A stretch of 64,000 bases of DNA from an uncultured Corynebacterium sp. Its GTDB lineage: Bacteria; Actinomycetota; Actinomycetes; Mycobacteriales; Mycobacteriaceae. The stretch is taken from the NCBI RefSeq assembly GCF_946221935.1, contig NZ_CAMIGN010000007.1:57925-121924 (forward strand), read 5' to 3'. The position numbers were made by a program, and so were the translations under genes. A model generated the notes under the pieces. That model saw only the letters and a list, made by a program, of their open reading frames with translations. It ran no database searches and was not told the DNA's origin. Positions 1 to 8,587 of this stretch are shown here, one piece after another. Each line of letters starts with the position of its first letter. Within the stretch, counting starts at the first letter, position 1.

Positions 1-1
1 T

Positions 2-1228
2 GAGGTCGTTCGCGTTTTCCGCGAGCCCATTGAAGCCGCCGAGGCTGAGGGCAAAGTCGAGTTCCGCTTCCGCCACCAGGTCGACGAACTCATCCTAGAA
101 AATGACGCCGTCGTCGGCGTGCGCGGCAGCGTGCTGGAACCGAGCGATTTGGACCGCGGCGTGGCGTCATCGAGAAACACCGTTGGCGAATTTGAGCTGC
201 GCGCACGTGCGGTGGTCGTGACCTCCGGAGGAATCGGCGGCAACCTGGATCTCGTACGCCGCGCTTGGCCGACCGACCAGTGGGGGCCGGTGCCGGATGG
301 CATGGTTACCGGCGTGCCCGCCCACGTAGACGGCCGCATGATTCAAATCTCCAACAATGCCGGTGCGAACCTGGTGAACACTGACCGTATGTGGGCGTAC
401 ACCGAGGGAATGAAGAACTGGAACTCCATCTGGCCTGGCCATGGCATTCGCATCATCCCTGGCCCGTCCTCGCTGTGGATTGATGCGACCGGCAAGCGAT
501 TCCCCTCTAACCTCATCCCGGGTGGCGACACAATCTCCACCATGAAGCACATCGGCACCACGGGCCACAGCTACTCTTGGTTCATCCTCAACAAGACGAT
601 CGCCGACAAGGAATTCATTTTCTCCGGCTCCGAGCAGAATCCGGATCTGACCATCAAGAAGGTCAAGAACCTGCTTTCCAAGGTAGGCCCTGGCACGCAC
701 CCCGCGGTCAAGGCCTTTATGGACCACGGCGAGGACTGGGTGGTCGCCGACGACCTCGGTTCCCTGGTTGAGGGCATGAACGCTATCGCCGATGACGATG
801 CACCCGCCCTTGACGTACACGATCTGCGCCGCATCATCGAAGATCGTGACTCGCAGATCGACAATAACTTCAGCAAGGATGCGCAAATTAACTACATCCG
901 CACTGCCCGCGGATACCTCGGCGACAAGATTGTCCGCTGTGCCGCGCCGCACCGCCTACTCGACGAGTCGAAGGGGCCGCTTATCGCCGTCAAGTTGCAC
1001 ATCCTGACCCGCAAGACCCTCGGCGGCATCGAGACCGATCTTTCCGGGCGGTGTCTGCGCTCTGATGGATCGGTGCTGCCTGGCCTCTATGCCGCAGGCG
1101 AGGTCGCCGGTTTCGGTGGCGGCGGTATGCATGGCAAGAATGCCCTTGAAGGCACCTTCCTCGGTGGCTGCATCCACTCCGGCAAGCGTGTTGGCGAGAA
1201 CCTGAAGGCGACCATTGCTGAGCTCTAG
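2..1228 (+). CDS. FAD-dependent dehydrogenase, 5'-truncated
   Basis: The reading frame is open from the first bases, so the N-terminal FAD-binding Rossmann part lies outside the window; 408 residues remain. The C-terminus has the FAD-contacting GLYAAGEVAG segment followed by GGGGMHGKNALEG, typical of the fumarate reductase/3-ketosteroid dehydrogenase flavoprotein superfamily. The middle has RIIPGPSSLWIDATGKRF, common in actinobacterial proteins called 'FAD-binding dehydrogenase'. Substrate is unknown: steroid or other organic acid dehydrogenation is possible, but no steroid gene is visible nearby. The amidase start overlaps its last 14 bases, so the two are probably co-transcribed. The family call is good; specificity is not supported. 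Confidence 0.85.
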   Translation, partial: EVVRVFREPIEAAEAEGKVEFRFRHQVDELILENDAVVGVRGSVLEPSDLDRGVASSRNTVGEFELRARAVVVTSGGIGGNLDLVRRAWPTDQWGPVPDGMVTGVPAHVDGRMIQISNNAGANLVNTDRMWAYTEGMKNWNSIWPGHGIRIIPGPSSLWIDATGKRFPSNLIPGGDTISTMKHIGTTGHSYSWFILNKTIADKEFIFSGSEQNPDLTIKKVKNLLSKVGPGTHPAVKAFMDHGEDWVVADDLGSLVEGMNAIADDDAPALDVHDLRRIIEDRDSQIDNNFSKDAQINYIRTARGYLGDKIVRCAAPHRLLDESKGPLIAVKLHILTRKTLGGIETDLSGRCLRSDGSVLPGLYAAGEVAGFGGGGMHGKNALEGTFLGGCIHSGKRVGENLKATIAEL

Positions 1229-2486
1229 TCAGTGGCGCACCACTGCCCTTGAGCACGGCGCCGTCCCTCTTATCGAACGCACCCTGCGGCGTATCCGCGC
1301 TCAGGATCGTAGCCTCAACGCGATCTCGGTCCTGCTAGACGACGAGGCACTTTCGACTGCCGCCGACCTTGATTCGTCCACCAACCCCGGACCGCTGCAT
1401 GGCGTGCCGGTGCTCATCAAGGAAGAAGTTGATGTCCGCGGGGCGCCCACGACCTACGGCACCAATGCCAACCCCACGCCCGCGGCCTCCGACGACGAGA
1501 TCGTCCGCCGACTCCGTGCCAGCGGTGCGATCATCCTGGGCAAAACCACTATGCCTGCCTTTGGCGCTTTCCCTTTCACCGAGTCGGAGGCTCGCGGTAT
1601 CACCCGCAACCCGCACAACCCGCGCTTCACCCCTGGCGGCTCTTCCGGAGGTTCCGCGGCTGCCGTTGCCGCTGGATGGGTGCCCTTCGCCATTGGTGGC
1701 GACGGCGGCGGTTCTATCCGCATCCCCTCGGCCCATTGCGGTCTCTTTGGCCTCAAACCCGCCCGCGGTACTCTCCCCGGCGAACTGTGGTGCCGCCTCG
1801 GCACTGCTGGCCCCATCGCCCGTACTGCACGCGACTGCGCCCTTCTTTTTGACGCCCTATCTGGCTCCGAAGCCATCGAATCTGAGGTGGCGTCATTAAG
1901 GATTGGCGTAAGCCTCCAACCGGCAACGCCACTGACCCCACCACACCGCGACCATGTCCGGGCAGTACGCCGTGTTGCCGATCAGCTGCGAGGGCTGGGA
2001 CACACCGTGAGCGACTATGCGCTGCGGCACAAGGATCCGACGGCGGCTTTCGTCACGCAGTTCTTCGCGGGGATTCGGGAGGAGATCGCCGGGCTGGAGT
2101 ATCCCGAACGCATCGAGGGGCGCCACAAAGTTACGCGCCTGGCAGGTGCATGGGCACAGGGGCCGGCGTTGCGTTGGGCGGAGAAGTTCTCCGACGAGCT
2201 GGGGGAGGAGCTGGACCGTGTGTTCGAGGACGTTGACGTGCTCCTTACACCAACGGTGGCCTCGCGCCCGGCGCGCGCTGGTGCGCTTTCCAGGAAGGGG
2301 ATGTTGGCGGCACAGATCGCGAGTTTGCCCTCAGTTGCCTTCACAGCGTTGTGGAACGTTTCCGGGCATCCTGCGATGAACATCCCCGCAGGTAGAGGAA
2401 GAGATGGCCTGCCCGTTGGTGTACAGCTCGTAGCACGCGACGAGCGGCTACTTCTTAACCTTGCCGCTTCATTATCCGCGCCATAG
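1215..2486 (+). CDS. Amidase (amidase signature family)
   Basis: A 423-residue amidase-signature enzyme, hydrolysing a carboxamide to acid and ammonia. The Ser-cisSer-Lys triad is visible: Lys69 in GVPVLIKEE, cis-Ser in GGSSGGS (about 143-144), and the nucleophile Ser167 in GGDGGGSIRIP. Length is slightly short for the family (often 450-500), and no GatB/GatC partner is near, so this is a free-standing amidase rather than GatA. The chosen start is TTG at 1215; GAAGG lies 6 bases upstream and no better in-frame start exists before conserved sequence. It overlaps the upstream flavoprotein stop by 14 bases, suggesting coupling. Its 3' end overlaps the convergent SDR gene by 32 bases. The substrate is unknown. 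Confidence 0.85.
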   Translation: MLSSSQWRTTALEHGAVPLIERTLRRIRAQDRSLNAISVLLDDEALSTAADLDSSTNPGPLHGVPVLIKEEVDVRGAPTTYGTNANPTPAASDDEIVRRLRASGAIILGKTTMPAFGAFPFTESEARGITRNPHNPRFTPGGSSGGSAAAVAAGWVPFAIGGDGGGSIRIPSAHCGLFGLKPARGTLPGELWCRLGTAGPIARTARDCALLFDALSGSEAIESEVASLRIGVSLQPATPLTPPHRDHVRAVRRVADQLRGLGHTVSDYALRHKDPTAAFVTQFFAGIREEIAGLEYPERIEGRHKVTRLAGAWAQGPALRWAEKFSDELGEELDRVFEDVDVLLTPTVASRPARAGALSRKGMLAAQIASLPSVAFTALWNVSGHPAMNIPAGRGRDGLPVGVQLVARDERLLLNLAASLSAP

Positions 2487-3255
2487 CTTCCGTCATGACG
2501 CGCCGTGGCATGCGCTGCGAGATGCTTGTTAGCACCTTGTTGCGCGCGCCCGCGACTACCGACGGCGGCGGCGACTTGCGCAGTAGTGCTTCGATTCCCG
2601 CCGTCACGACATCGTGGCTGCTCATGCGCTTGAGCCCACCGTCGGCTCTGTCACTGCCAGCGACTCGGAAGAACTCCGTTTCGGTAGGTCCCGGGCACAG
2701 CGCCATGATTCGCACCCCAGAGCCCTTTCGCTCTGCGTATAGGCCTTCGGTAAATGACAGCACAAAAGCCTTTGTCGCACCATAGACCACCATGCCGGGG
2801 GAGGGCTGGAACCCAGCAATGGATGACACATTGAGGATGAATCCATTGCCTCGGTCTTCGAACCGTGGCAGAAACATGTGAGTCAGCTCCACTAGTGCGT
2901 GGACATTGACCGCAATTTCTGCGCGTAGGCTATCCGTCGGGATGTCGCTAAAAGACTCGTAGTTCGCGAAGCCCGCGTTGTTGACCAGCGAGGTTACCGT
3001 GATCCCGCGCGTGGACAGCTCCCATGAAATCTCGCCGGCCACGCCATGTTCGGATAGGTCCTTCGCTATAACTTCGACCTTGACCTTGTGACGCCTCTTA
3101 ATTTCGGCCGCAATCTTGTGCAGCCGATCCTGACGGCGTGCGACCAGCACGAGATTTGCGCCCTTTGCTGCCAGCTGGGAGGCGAATTCTTTGCCTAGGC
3201 CTGAGCTGGCGCCTGTGATGAGGACGGTTTCCTGGGAGAGGTCTAGAGTGCTCAT
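2455..3255 (-). CDS. Short-chain dehydrogenase/reductase
   Basis: A 266-residue classical SDR. The nucleotide-binding TGASSGLG is at residues 14-21, NNAG at 92-95, and the catalytic residues are Ser144 or 145 in NVSSIAG with Tyr158 and Lys162 in YGATK. ARR near residue 40 suggests NADP(H) preference. The C-terminal part (residues 180-260) carries basic helices and may touch the membrane, as in SDRs acting on lipids. It is a single gene, convergent with the amidase and divergent from the DUF222-HNH gene. The substrate cannot be read from the sequence; lipid or ketone reduction is a guess. Confidence 0.85.
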   Translation of the reverse strand: MSTLDLSQETVLITGASSGLGKEFASQLAAKGANLVLVARRQDRLHKIAAEIKRRHKVKVEVIAKDLSEHGVAGEISWELSTRGITVTSLVNNAGFANYESFSDIPTDSLRAEIAVNVHALVELTHMFLPRFEDRGNGFILNVSSIAGFQPSPGMVVYGATKAFVLSFTEGLYAERKGSGVRIMALCPGPTETEFFRVAGSDRADGGLKRMSSHDVVTAGIEALLRKSPPPSVVAGARNKVLTSISQRMPRRVMTEAMARIMKRQG

Positions 3256-3359
3256 GCCTTCATTTGTACATGAATGTCGGCGGGCTGGAGGGGTGGTTCT
3301 CGAATTAGAAAATGCGTTCTACTTAAACTAAAGAGTTAGCATTTTATTTGGTAAAAGTA

Positions 3360-3389
3360 TTGACTTGTTTGGAACGGGTGTTCTAAACT
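3360..3389 (+). promoter_or_regulatory. Promoter of the HNH gene with LexA-like box
   Basis: TTGACT (3360-3365) and TAAACT (3384-3389) form a -35/-10 pair with an 18-base spacer. The spacer holds GAACGGGTGTTC (3372-3383), a perfect GAAC-N4-GTTC palindrome like the core of the actinobacterial SOS box (known consensus TCGAAC-N4-GTTCGA; here the flanks are TG and TA). A repressor bound here would sit directly between the promoter elements. The downstream gene begins at 3418 after AAAGGGG. LexA control is inferred from the match. Confidence 0.6.
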
Positions 3390-3417
3390 ATTGTTAGTTC
3401 ACCAAAAGGGGATGTGC

Positions 3418-4596
3418 ATGACCACCACACTCACCACTGCCAGTACAGTCACAAGACCTCCCGACACTGCCGAGCCTTACTACCGCCTTGCGCGTTCCGA
3501 TGACCCGTTGACTGCCACATCGCGGGCATTGAACCTGACCCATCTGACTATGGTGGAGCAGTCTACTCCGACGCTCGACGACCTCGTTCCGGATCATGTT
3601 TCCAAGATCGCGGTGCGCTTCGGTATTAGCAAAGTGGTAGCTACCAACTATGCCGACGCTGGCCTGATGCTTCAGGCTTTCCCGCGTATTCACGAGCTAT
3701 TCCGGTGCGGAGCATTTTCGATTCGGCACATACAGCAGGTCACCGAAGCGGTTCAAGCAGTCGCGCCCGTCGAACGGGCCGACGTGGAAGAAGAGATCCT
3801 CGAGGCGTTGAGCCCCACTCGCCCGAATCAGCAAGTGCCCACACCACGAGCGGTTTACAACAAGATCAAAGCGGCCATTGGTCGGCCGGATGACATTCCG
3901 CCCATGGATACAAACTCTCCCGAGCTTTTTATAGACCGCAGCAGATGCGAAACAACGGTCTTTACCCTGACTGTTCCGCGGCTGAAGGGCGTGGAGTTGC
4001 ACAAGGCCGTCAAGGCGGCCTCTAAAAGGCACAGCTGCACAATGGGCGAGGCCTTTCTGTCGATGCTCGAACAGAACATCACCACCGAGGTCACTTTGAA
4101 CCTATATAAGTCCGTCGAGCCACAACCCGGCGGGGTATTCGCCGAAGACCATTGGTTGAGCGACGTTGCCAGCCGTAAGTGGCTCGCGAAGGTCACTCAC
4201 CTGGCTGCCCCCGGCTATACCGCGACGAAAAGTTACCAGCCGACGGAGCTGCTGCGGGCGTCAGTAACCGGGCGTGATGGGCACTGTCGCTTTCCGGGGT
4301 GCGACGTTCCGGGATACGCCTGTGATGTCGATCATGTGCATCGCCACGCGAATGGAGGGCCGACGACCACTGCAAACATGCACCTGCTGTGTCGCACGCA
4401 CCATCGCCTGAAAACAGCCGGCACTTGGGACGTTGAGCTGCATGCGGATGGCACCGAGGTGTGGACTTCTCATGGAGACGGCCACGAGATCGTGACGGTG
4501 CCCGGCGGGCCATTGACTCGCGAGACTTTCGCCGAACGGGGTATTCGGAAAGCGCGGATGGCGCGGACATTCAGCGAAGAGGAACCACCATTCTAG
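3418..4596 (+). CDS. DUF222/13E12-type HNH endonuclease
   Basis: A protein of about 392 residues with an N-terminal helical DUF222-like region and a C-terminal HNH nuclease module at about residues 290-335: zinc-type CRFPGC, the catalytic DVDHV, then N and LLCRTHH. This is the actinobacterial 13E12-repeat/DUF222-HNH family, often multicopy and of unknown role. I place the start at ATG 3418 because AAAGGGG ends 6 bases upstream; ATG 3412 abuts the ribosome site and TTG 3391 lies in the promoter. The LexA-like box between its -35 and -10 suggests DNA-damage induction. It ends 3 bases short of the convergent MFS gene. Homing-type or DNA-repair activity are both possible. Confidence 0.8.
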   Translation: MTTTLTTASTVTRPPDTAEPYYRLARSDDPLTATSRALNLTHLTMVEQSTPTLDDLVPDHVSKIAVRFGISKVVATNYADAGLMLQAFPRIHELFRCGAFSIRHIQQVTEAVQAVAPVERADVEEEILEALSPTRPNQQVPTPRAVYNKIKAAIGRPDDIPPMDTNSPELFIDRSRCETTVFTLTVPRLKGVELHKAVKAASKRHSCTMGEAFLSMLEQNITTEVTLNLYKSVEPQPGGVFAEDHWLSDVASRKWLAKVTHLAAPGYTATKSYQPTELLRASVTGRDGHCRFPGCDVPGYACDVDHVHRHANGGPTTTANMHLLCRTHHRLKTAGTWDVELHADGTEVWTSHGDGHEIVTVPGGPLTRETFAERGIRKARMARTFSEEEPPF

Positions 4597-4599
4597 TTT

Positions 4600-5811
4600 T
4601 TACTTTGAGGAGGTCACAGGCAGCACCATCACAGCACCGACGATGCAGATGATGCTGCACATAAGGAACATTCCCGGATAGTCGAAATGCCTTAGGGCAA
4701 GGGCGGCCAGACCGCCGCAGAACATGTTGCTCACTCCCTGGGTGAGCGACATGAGTGATACGTCGCGCGCGCGGTTCTTCTTACTGGGCAGCGACTCATT
4801 GACCATGGCCTGATCCACGCTGCTGAACACGCCCCAGCTAATCCCCAGCAGTGCCGCCGCGACATACACGAGACCCATGCCGCTGGCGACCGTCATCAAG
4901 CCCGTCGCCACAGCGACTCCGAAAGCGGAAGTGATAACCAGAATCTTGCGCCGTCCCAAGCGATCGGAAAGATTGCCACTGACGATCGCCGTGATGATCG
5001 TGAACACCGCATACAGGGCGGTGAGCGCCAGCACGCCCGCATCCGGATCTGGTACGCCGATGTGGTCGCGCAGATAGTACAGCAGATAAAACAGGCTCGT
5101 GTAGTTGGCGAGGTGGATGACAAAGCGACTGCAAAAGACCAGCCAATAGTTGCGATACGACCCCTCATCGCCGACCGTCACGGACAGCGAATTATGCGGT
5201 CGGACGTGTACATCAACGCGGCCGCGCCCGACTGCGAATTGGAAGATGAAAAGAAGGGAAATGACGCCGACAGCCCAGTACGCCTGCTGAATCGGCAAAG
5301 CCGTCGCAACCGCGGTCCCGCCGACAATTCCAAATGTGTATGTTGCGCCCACGATTCCGGAAACCAAGCCGAACTTCTCCTGCGGCACGACATCAGCGGT
5401 GACCGTCATGAGGTTATTCGTTACGAAAGCAACGAACACCTGTACCAGGCACCACAGCCCAGTCAGAACCCAGAAGCTGGGCGTAAAAGACATCAGCAGC
5501 AACCCCAGGGTGGCCAGCGGCGCCGCCAATAACACCCATGGGAGGCGCTTACCCCAGCGATTCACCCAAAACCAGCTGCGGTCTGCAATATAGCCGGTCA
5601 GCAGGCTGGAAACGACGGCAGTGGCTCCGCCCAGCATCATCATCAGGGCCAGGGAATCTTCCTTGGTATCCGGGCGCAGCTGGATCATCTGCAAACCCAG
5701 CAAAAGCTGCGTCGGTCCAGCCCAGGAAAACACTGAACCGAAAAAAGCAATGCCGAACTTCCAATAGAACAGCCGCGGCTCGCGTTCGGCGGCGGTGAGT
5801 GTTTGCAACAT
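4600..5811 (-). CDS. MFS transporter, probably sugar/glycoside
   Basis: A 403-residue integral membrane protein with 11-12 hydrophobic segments. It has the MFS loop signature GYIADRSWFWVNRWGKR between TM2 and TM3 and GNLSDRLGRRK in the second half. Its start overlaps the stop of the GH1 glycosidase by one base (TAATG), so the two are translationally coupled. It therefore probably imports the glycoside the GH1 enzyme cleaves, or exports its product. The sequence resembles GPH-like sugar carriers more than drug exporters, but substrate is inferred from context only. No PTS component is present, unlike the usual corynebacterial beta-glucoside uptake. Confidence 0.8.
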   Translation of the reverse strand: MLQTLTAAEREPRLFYWKFGIAFFGSVFSWAGPTQLLLGLQMIQLRPDTKEDSLALMMMLGGATAVVSSLLTGYIADRSWFWVNRWGKRLPWVLLAAPLATLGLLLMSFTPSFWVLTGLWCLVQVFVAFVTNNLMTVTADVVPQEKFGLVSGIVGATYTFGIVGGTAVATALPIQQAYWAVGVISLLFIFQFAVGRGRVDVHVRPHNSLSVTVGDEGSYRNYWLVFCSRFVIHLANYTSLFYLLYYLRDHIGVPDPDAGVLALTALYAVFTIITAIVSGNLSDRLGRRKILVITSAFGVAVATGLMTVASGMGLVYVAAALLGISWGVFSSVDQAMVNESLPSKKNRARDVSLMSLTQGVSNMFCGGLAALALRHFDYPGMFLMCSIICIVGAVMVLPVTSSK

Positions 5812-7037
5812 TAGTGGCCTTCCTCCCGGAACTTCGCATCAATTTCTGGGGTAATAGCACCCTCGCGGATCAGTTCCTGCAGTAGTCGCCCCGCGGGTTT
5901 GACCTGCCGTTCTATATCCACCACACCGAACTTCTGCGCCATGCCCTCCGACCACTCCCAGTTGTCGACGAAGCACCAGTGGTAGTAGCGCTCGACCTCG
6001 GGCATGCGGGACAGCTCTGCCAGATGGTCCAGGATGAAAGCGCAGCGGAAGCGCTCGTGGGCATCGGCAGTACCGTTTTCCGTGATCCACACGGGCAGCT
6101 GGTAGCGGCGTGCCAATTCGCCGGAGACCTCGGCAATCCCCGGCGGGTAGATCTCCCAGCCGAGATCATTGGTTGGGGTGCCGGGGAACGTGGCGTCGGA
6201 AAAACCGCGAACCGCTGTGCGTGAGTAATAGTTGATGGCCACAGCGTCCGCGAAGACCCCGCCGCTGGGAACCTCGATGTCTGGGCGGCCGAGTAGGGGG
6301 TGGAAACGCCCCTCGAAGAACGCGGGTTCGATTGCGCCCTGGAATAGCCACTCGACCAGGGGTGTAAGGGCGCGGTGGAGGAGGTTGCGCGGGTTCATGG
6401 GGGCGAAGACGCGCCGGTGGTGGGCGAAAGTTACGCGCGGAGACTCGAGGCGGGAGTGGATGCGCTGGTAGGCGAGTAGGTGAGCGGCCGCCATATTGCG
6501 CAAACATGGACGGACTTTAGCGAGGCCGCCGCGGCCGGGTGGGGTAGAGCCGAAGAGATAGGCCTCGGTAGCGAAGACATTAGGCTCATTAATGGTGATC
6601 CAGTCGCGCACGATGTCGCCGAGATGGTCTAAGACGACGTCGACATAGCGGAGGAAGATCTCCACATTGGCCTCGCGGGTGAACGCTCCGCTAGCTTCGA
6701 ACCACGCGGGATGGCCGAAGTGATGCAGCGTAACGAGTGGTTCAATGCCACGTTCCCGCAGATCCAGGAACTCTTCGCGGTAGCGTTGCAGGGCTTCGTG
6801 GTCGTAGCGGCCGGGCTCGGGCTCGACGCGCGACCATTCCACGCCGACGCGCGCGATCTGTAGTCCCAGGTCGCTCATGAGCTGGTTGTCCTCGCGCCAG
6901 CGGCGCCAGTGGTCAGTGGTGGGGTGGGGAGTGGTGCCGTCTTTGGCGAACCATTCGCTCCAATTGTTGGGGCGGGGTGATCCTTCGATCTGTAGCCCCG
7001 CCGATGCTGTACCGATGCGGATGTGGCTTAGGTCCAT
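5811..7037 (-). CDS. Glycoside hydrolase family 1 (beta-glycosidase)
   Basis: A 408-residue GH1 enzyme, a retaining beta-glycosidase with a TIM barrel. The acid/base Glu151 is in TINEPNV and the nucleophile Glu320 in PVWITENG; HHFGHPAW and GVEWSRVEP are further GH1 landmarks. It is shorter than most GH1 enzymes (440-480), with a shortened N-terminus, but both catalytic residues are intact. No signal peptide is present, so it acts in the cytoplasm on substrate imported by the coupled MFS carrier. Likely substrates are beta-glucosides or 6-phospho-free glycosides; the exact sugar is not readable. An inverted repeat at 7089-7104 lies 52 bases upstream. Confidence 0.9.
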   Translation of the reverse strand: MDLSHIRIGTASAGLQIEGSPRPNNWSEWFAKDGTTPHPTTDHWRRWREDNQLMSDLGLQIARVGVEWSRVEPEPGRYDHEALQRYREEFLDLRERGIEPLVTLHHFGHPAWFEASGAFTREANVEIFLRYVDVVLDHLGDIVRDWITINEPNVFATEAYLFGSTPPGRGGLAKVRPCLRNMAAAHLLAYQRIHSRLESPRVTFAHHRRVFAPMNPRNLLHRALTPLVEWLFQGAIEPAFFEGRFHPLLGRPDIEVPSGGVFADAVAINYYSRTAVRGFSDATFPGTPTNDLGWEIYPPGIAEVSGELARRYQLPVWITENGTADAHERFRCAFILDHLAELSRMPEVERYYHWCFVDNWEWSEGMAQKFGVVDIERQVKPAGRLLQELIREGAITPEIDAKFREEGH

Positions 7038-7088
7038 GAACTTAACTTATTGACGCCCTTAGTTTCCTTTGGCTAAGTTTTCCGTTTT

Positions 7089-7104
7089 TACCCCAATGGG
7101 GGTA
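7089..7104. promoter_or_regulatory. TACCCC-N4-GGGGTA inverted repeat (operator candidate)
   Basis: TACCCCAATGGGGGTA is a 6-4-6 inverted repeat between the divergent GH1 and lipase genes. It lies where the -35 of the lipase promoter should be. The G/C-tract palindrome with TA ends has the shape of operators of the CsoR family (copper- or sulfide-sensing repressors). No csoR gene is in this window, so the regulator is unknown; a sugar-responsive repressor is an equal alternative. Confidence 0.4.
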
Positions 7105-7114
7105 GTTGGTTTGT

Positions 7115-7120
7115 TAGAAC
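7115..7120 (+). promoter_or_regulatory. -10 element of a probably leaderless lipase transcript
   Basis: TAGAAC ends 6 bases before the lipase ATG, and no ribosome binding site lies between them. Transcription would start at or next to the ATG, giving a leaderless mRNA, which is common in corynebacteria. The -35 is weak. Confidence 0.4.
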
Positions 7121-7126
7121 TAAGCA

Positions 7127-8386
7127 ATGATTAAAAAGACGACAGCGCTCGCATGCGCTACAGCCATTGCAATTGCCGGATTTGCTACGCCTGCTCAGGC
7201 GGCGGAAGTGACGAAGAGGGAGAAGGTTGCATATTCCAATGTGTTCGGCGATCTGCATATGAGAATGCCGAAGACGGTGGATCGGATCGAGTACATGACG
7301 ACCACCTCAGAGGGGGAGAAAGTGCAGGTCAGTGGCTATATTGTGGAGCCGGTGGTGGAGTGGAAAGGCAAGGGACCACGCCCAACGGTCGTTGTTGGCC
7401 GCGGAACGGTTGGGCAGGGTGACCAATGTGCACCGAGCAAGAACTGGCCTCTGGATGGGCAGCCGGATCCGATCAAGTCGAAGCGTTTGGTGAACCTGGA
7501 GGGAATCTACGACTGGGTATTTGCCTCTAAAGGCGTGCGTGTGGTGGTGACCGACTATATCGGCATGGGCACCCCGGGTGTGCACACATACATGAACCGG
7601 GATGACCAGGCGCATGCGATGTTGGATGCAGCACGGGCTGCGGGTGTGGGCGATGGTCCGGTGGCGTTTTACGGGCACTCGCAGGGCGGCGGCGCATCTG
7701 CAGCGGCTGTGGAAGCGGCAGGTGAGTATGCGCCGGAGCTGAATGTGGTGGGTGCGTACGCGTCCGCGCCGCCTGCGGACTTGGGAGCCGTGCAGCGCAA
7801 TATCGACGGTTCGGATCTTATGGGGGCGATCGGCTTTACGATCAATGGTCTGTTGGAGCGTTATCCGCATTTGCGGCCGCTGCTTGATGAACACCTCAAT
7901 GAAGAAGGTCAAAAGGCATTAAAGGATCTGTCTACGATGTGCACCGGAGAGATCACGGAGAAGTACGGACACAGGAAGACGAGCGAATGGACGAAGTCTG
8001 GTAAGACGCTCGACGAGCTATTGAAGGATATGCCGGAGGCGCGGGAGGCTATGGAGCGTCAACGCATTGGAACCAAGCGTCCGGTGGCGCCGGTGATGGT
8101 GATATCTGGGCGTCATGACAAGAACGTTGAATACAACCAGGCGAAGGAACTAGCTCGTACGTGGTGCGCGAAAGGTGCGCAGGTGGAATACCGCGACGAC
8201 ATCATGCCGCCGGTGGGTGAATACAATCACTTCATTCAGGCGGTGACAGGTGGTGCCTTTGGTATCGACTTCATTTTGAAGCGTTTCCGCGGCGAACCGC
8301 TGGGGCGGACATGCGAGGCGCCAGTGGGGCAGCTGCAGGGCTCGGTGGAAGGAAGCGCAGCAATGCCGAACGTGATTGGAAGCTAA
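7127..8386 (+). CDS. Secreted lipase (LIP family alpha/beta hydrolase)
   Basis: A 419-residue secretory lipase. Residues 1-26 form a signal peptide (KK, a hydrophobic stretch, AQA cleavage site). The nucleophile elbow is GHSQGG with Ser185. Likely triad partners are Asp in SGRHDKNV and His in EYNHFIQ near residue 370. Cysteines at 101, in TMCTG, TWCAK and RTCEA could form two exported disulfides. The family (Pfam LIP; Candida Lip-like and corynebacterial LipA-like) releases fatty acids from acylglycerols outside the cell, which would feed a lipophilic corynebacterium. It ends 16 bases from a convergent small membrane protein gene. Confidence 0.88.
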   Translation: MIKKTTALACATAIAIAGFATPAQAAEVTKREKVAYSNVFGDLHMRMPKTVDRIEYMTTTSEGEKVQVSGYIVEPVVEWKGKGPRPTVVVGRGTVGQGDQCAPSKNWPLDGQPDPIKSKRLVNLEGIYDWVFASKGVRVVVTDYIGMGTPGVHTYMNRDDQAHAMLDAARAAGVGDGPVAFYGHSQGGGASAAAVEAAGEYAPELNVVGAYASAPPADLGAVQRNIDGSDLMGAIGFTINGLLERYPHLRPLLDEHLNEEGQKALKDLSTMCTGEITEKYGHRKTSEWTKSGKTLDELLKDMPEAREAMERQRIGTKRPVAPVMVISGRHDKNVEYNQAKELARTWCAKGAQVEYRDDIMPPVGEYNHFIQAVTGGAFGIDFILKRFRGEPLGRTCEAPVGQLQGSVEGSAAMPNVIGS

Positions 8387-8402
8387 AGTGTCATAATGTA
8401 TA

Positions 8403-8576
8403 TTATCGGCTTTTGCTGGCTTGCCACAGCTGGAAGCACGTGGCGGCCAGGAATAGCACGCAGAACGCGGCGAAGACATACGTCAGCGTCGTGCCCTTCC
8501 ACAGCAGATAGCCGATAAAGAACAACAGCACGACGATGCGCATGATGCGCGAGTATTTCAGTAACTCTGGAGACAT
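8403..8576 (-). CDS. Small two-helix membrane protein, 57 aa
   Basis: A short open frame starting MSPELLKYSRIMRI and ending QASKSR. Two hydrophobic segments cover about residues 12-25 and 31-48, with basic residues at both ends, so a small inner-membrane hairpin protein is likely. AGGAG lies just upstream of the ATG, and the start is 11 bases after the YceI stop, so it is probably translated from the same mRNA. The gap between the lipase and YceI would otherwise be empty. I do not recognise a family. A role linked to the YceI lipid-binding protein is only inferred from position. Confidence 0.55.
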   Translation of the reverse strand: MSPELLKYSRIMRIVVLLFFIGYLLWKGTTLTYVFAAFCVLFLAATCFQLWQASKSR

Positions 8577-8587
8577 AGCTCCTAAGC

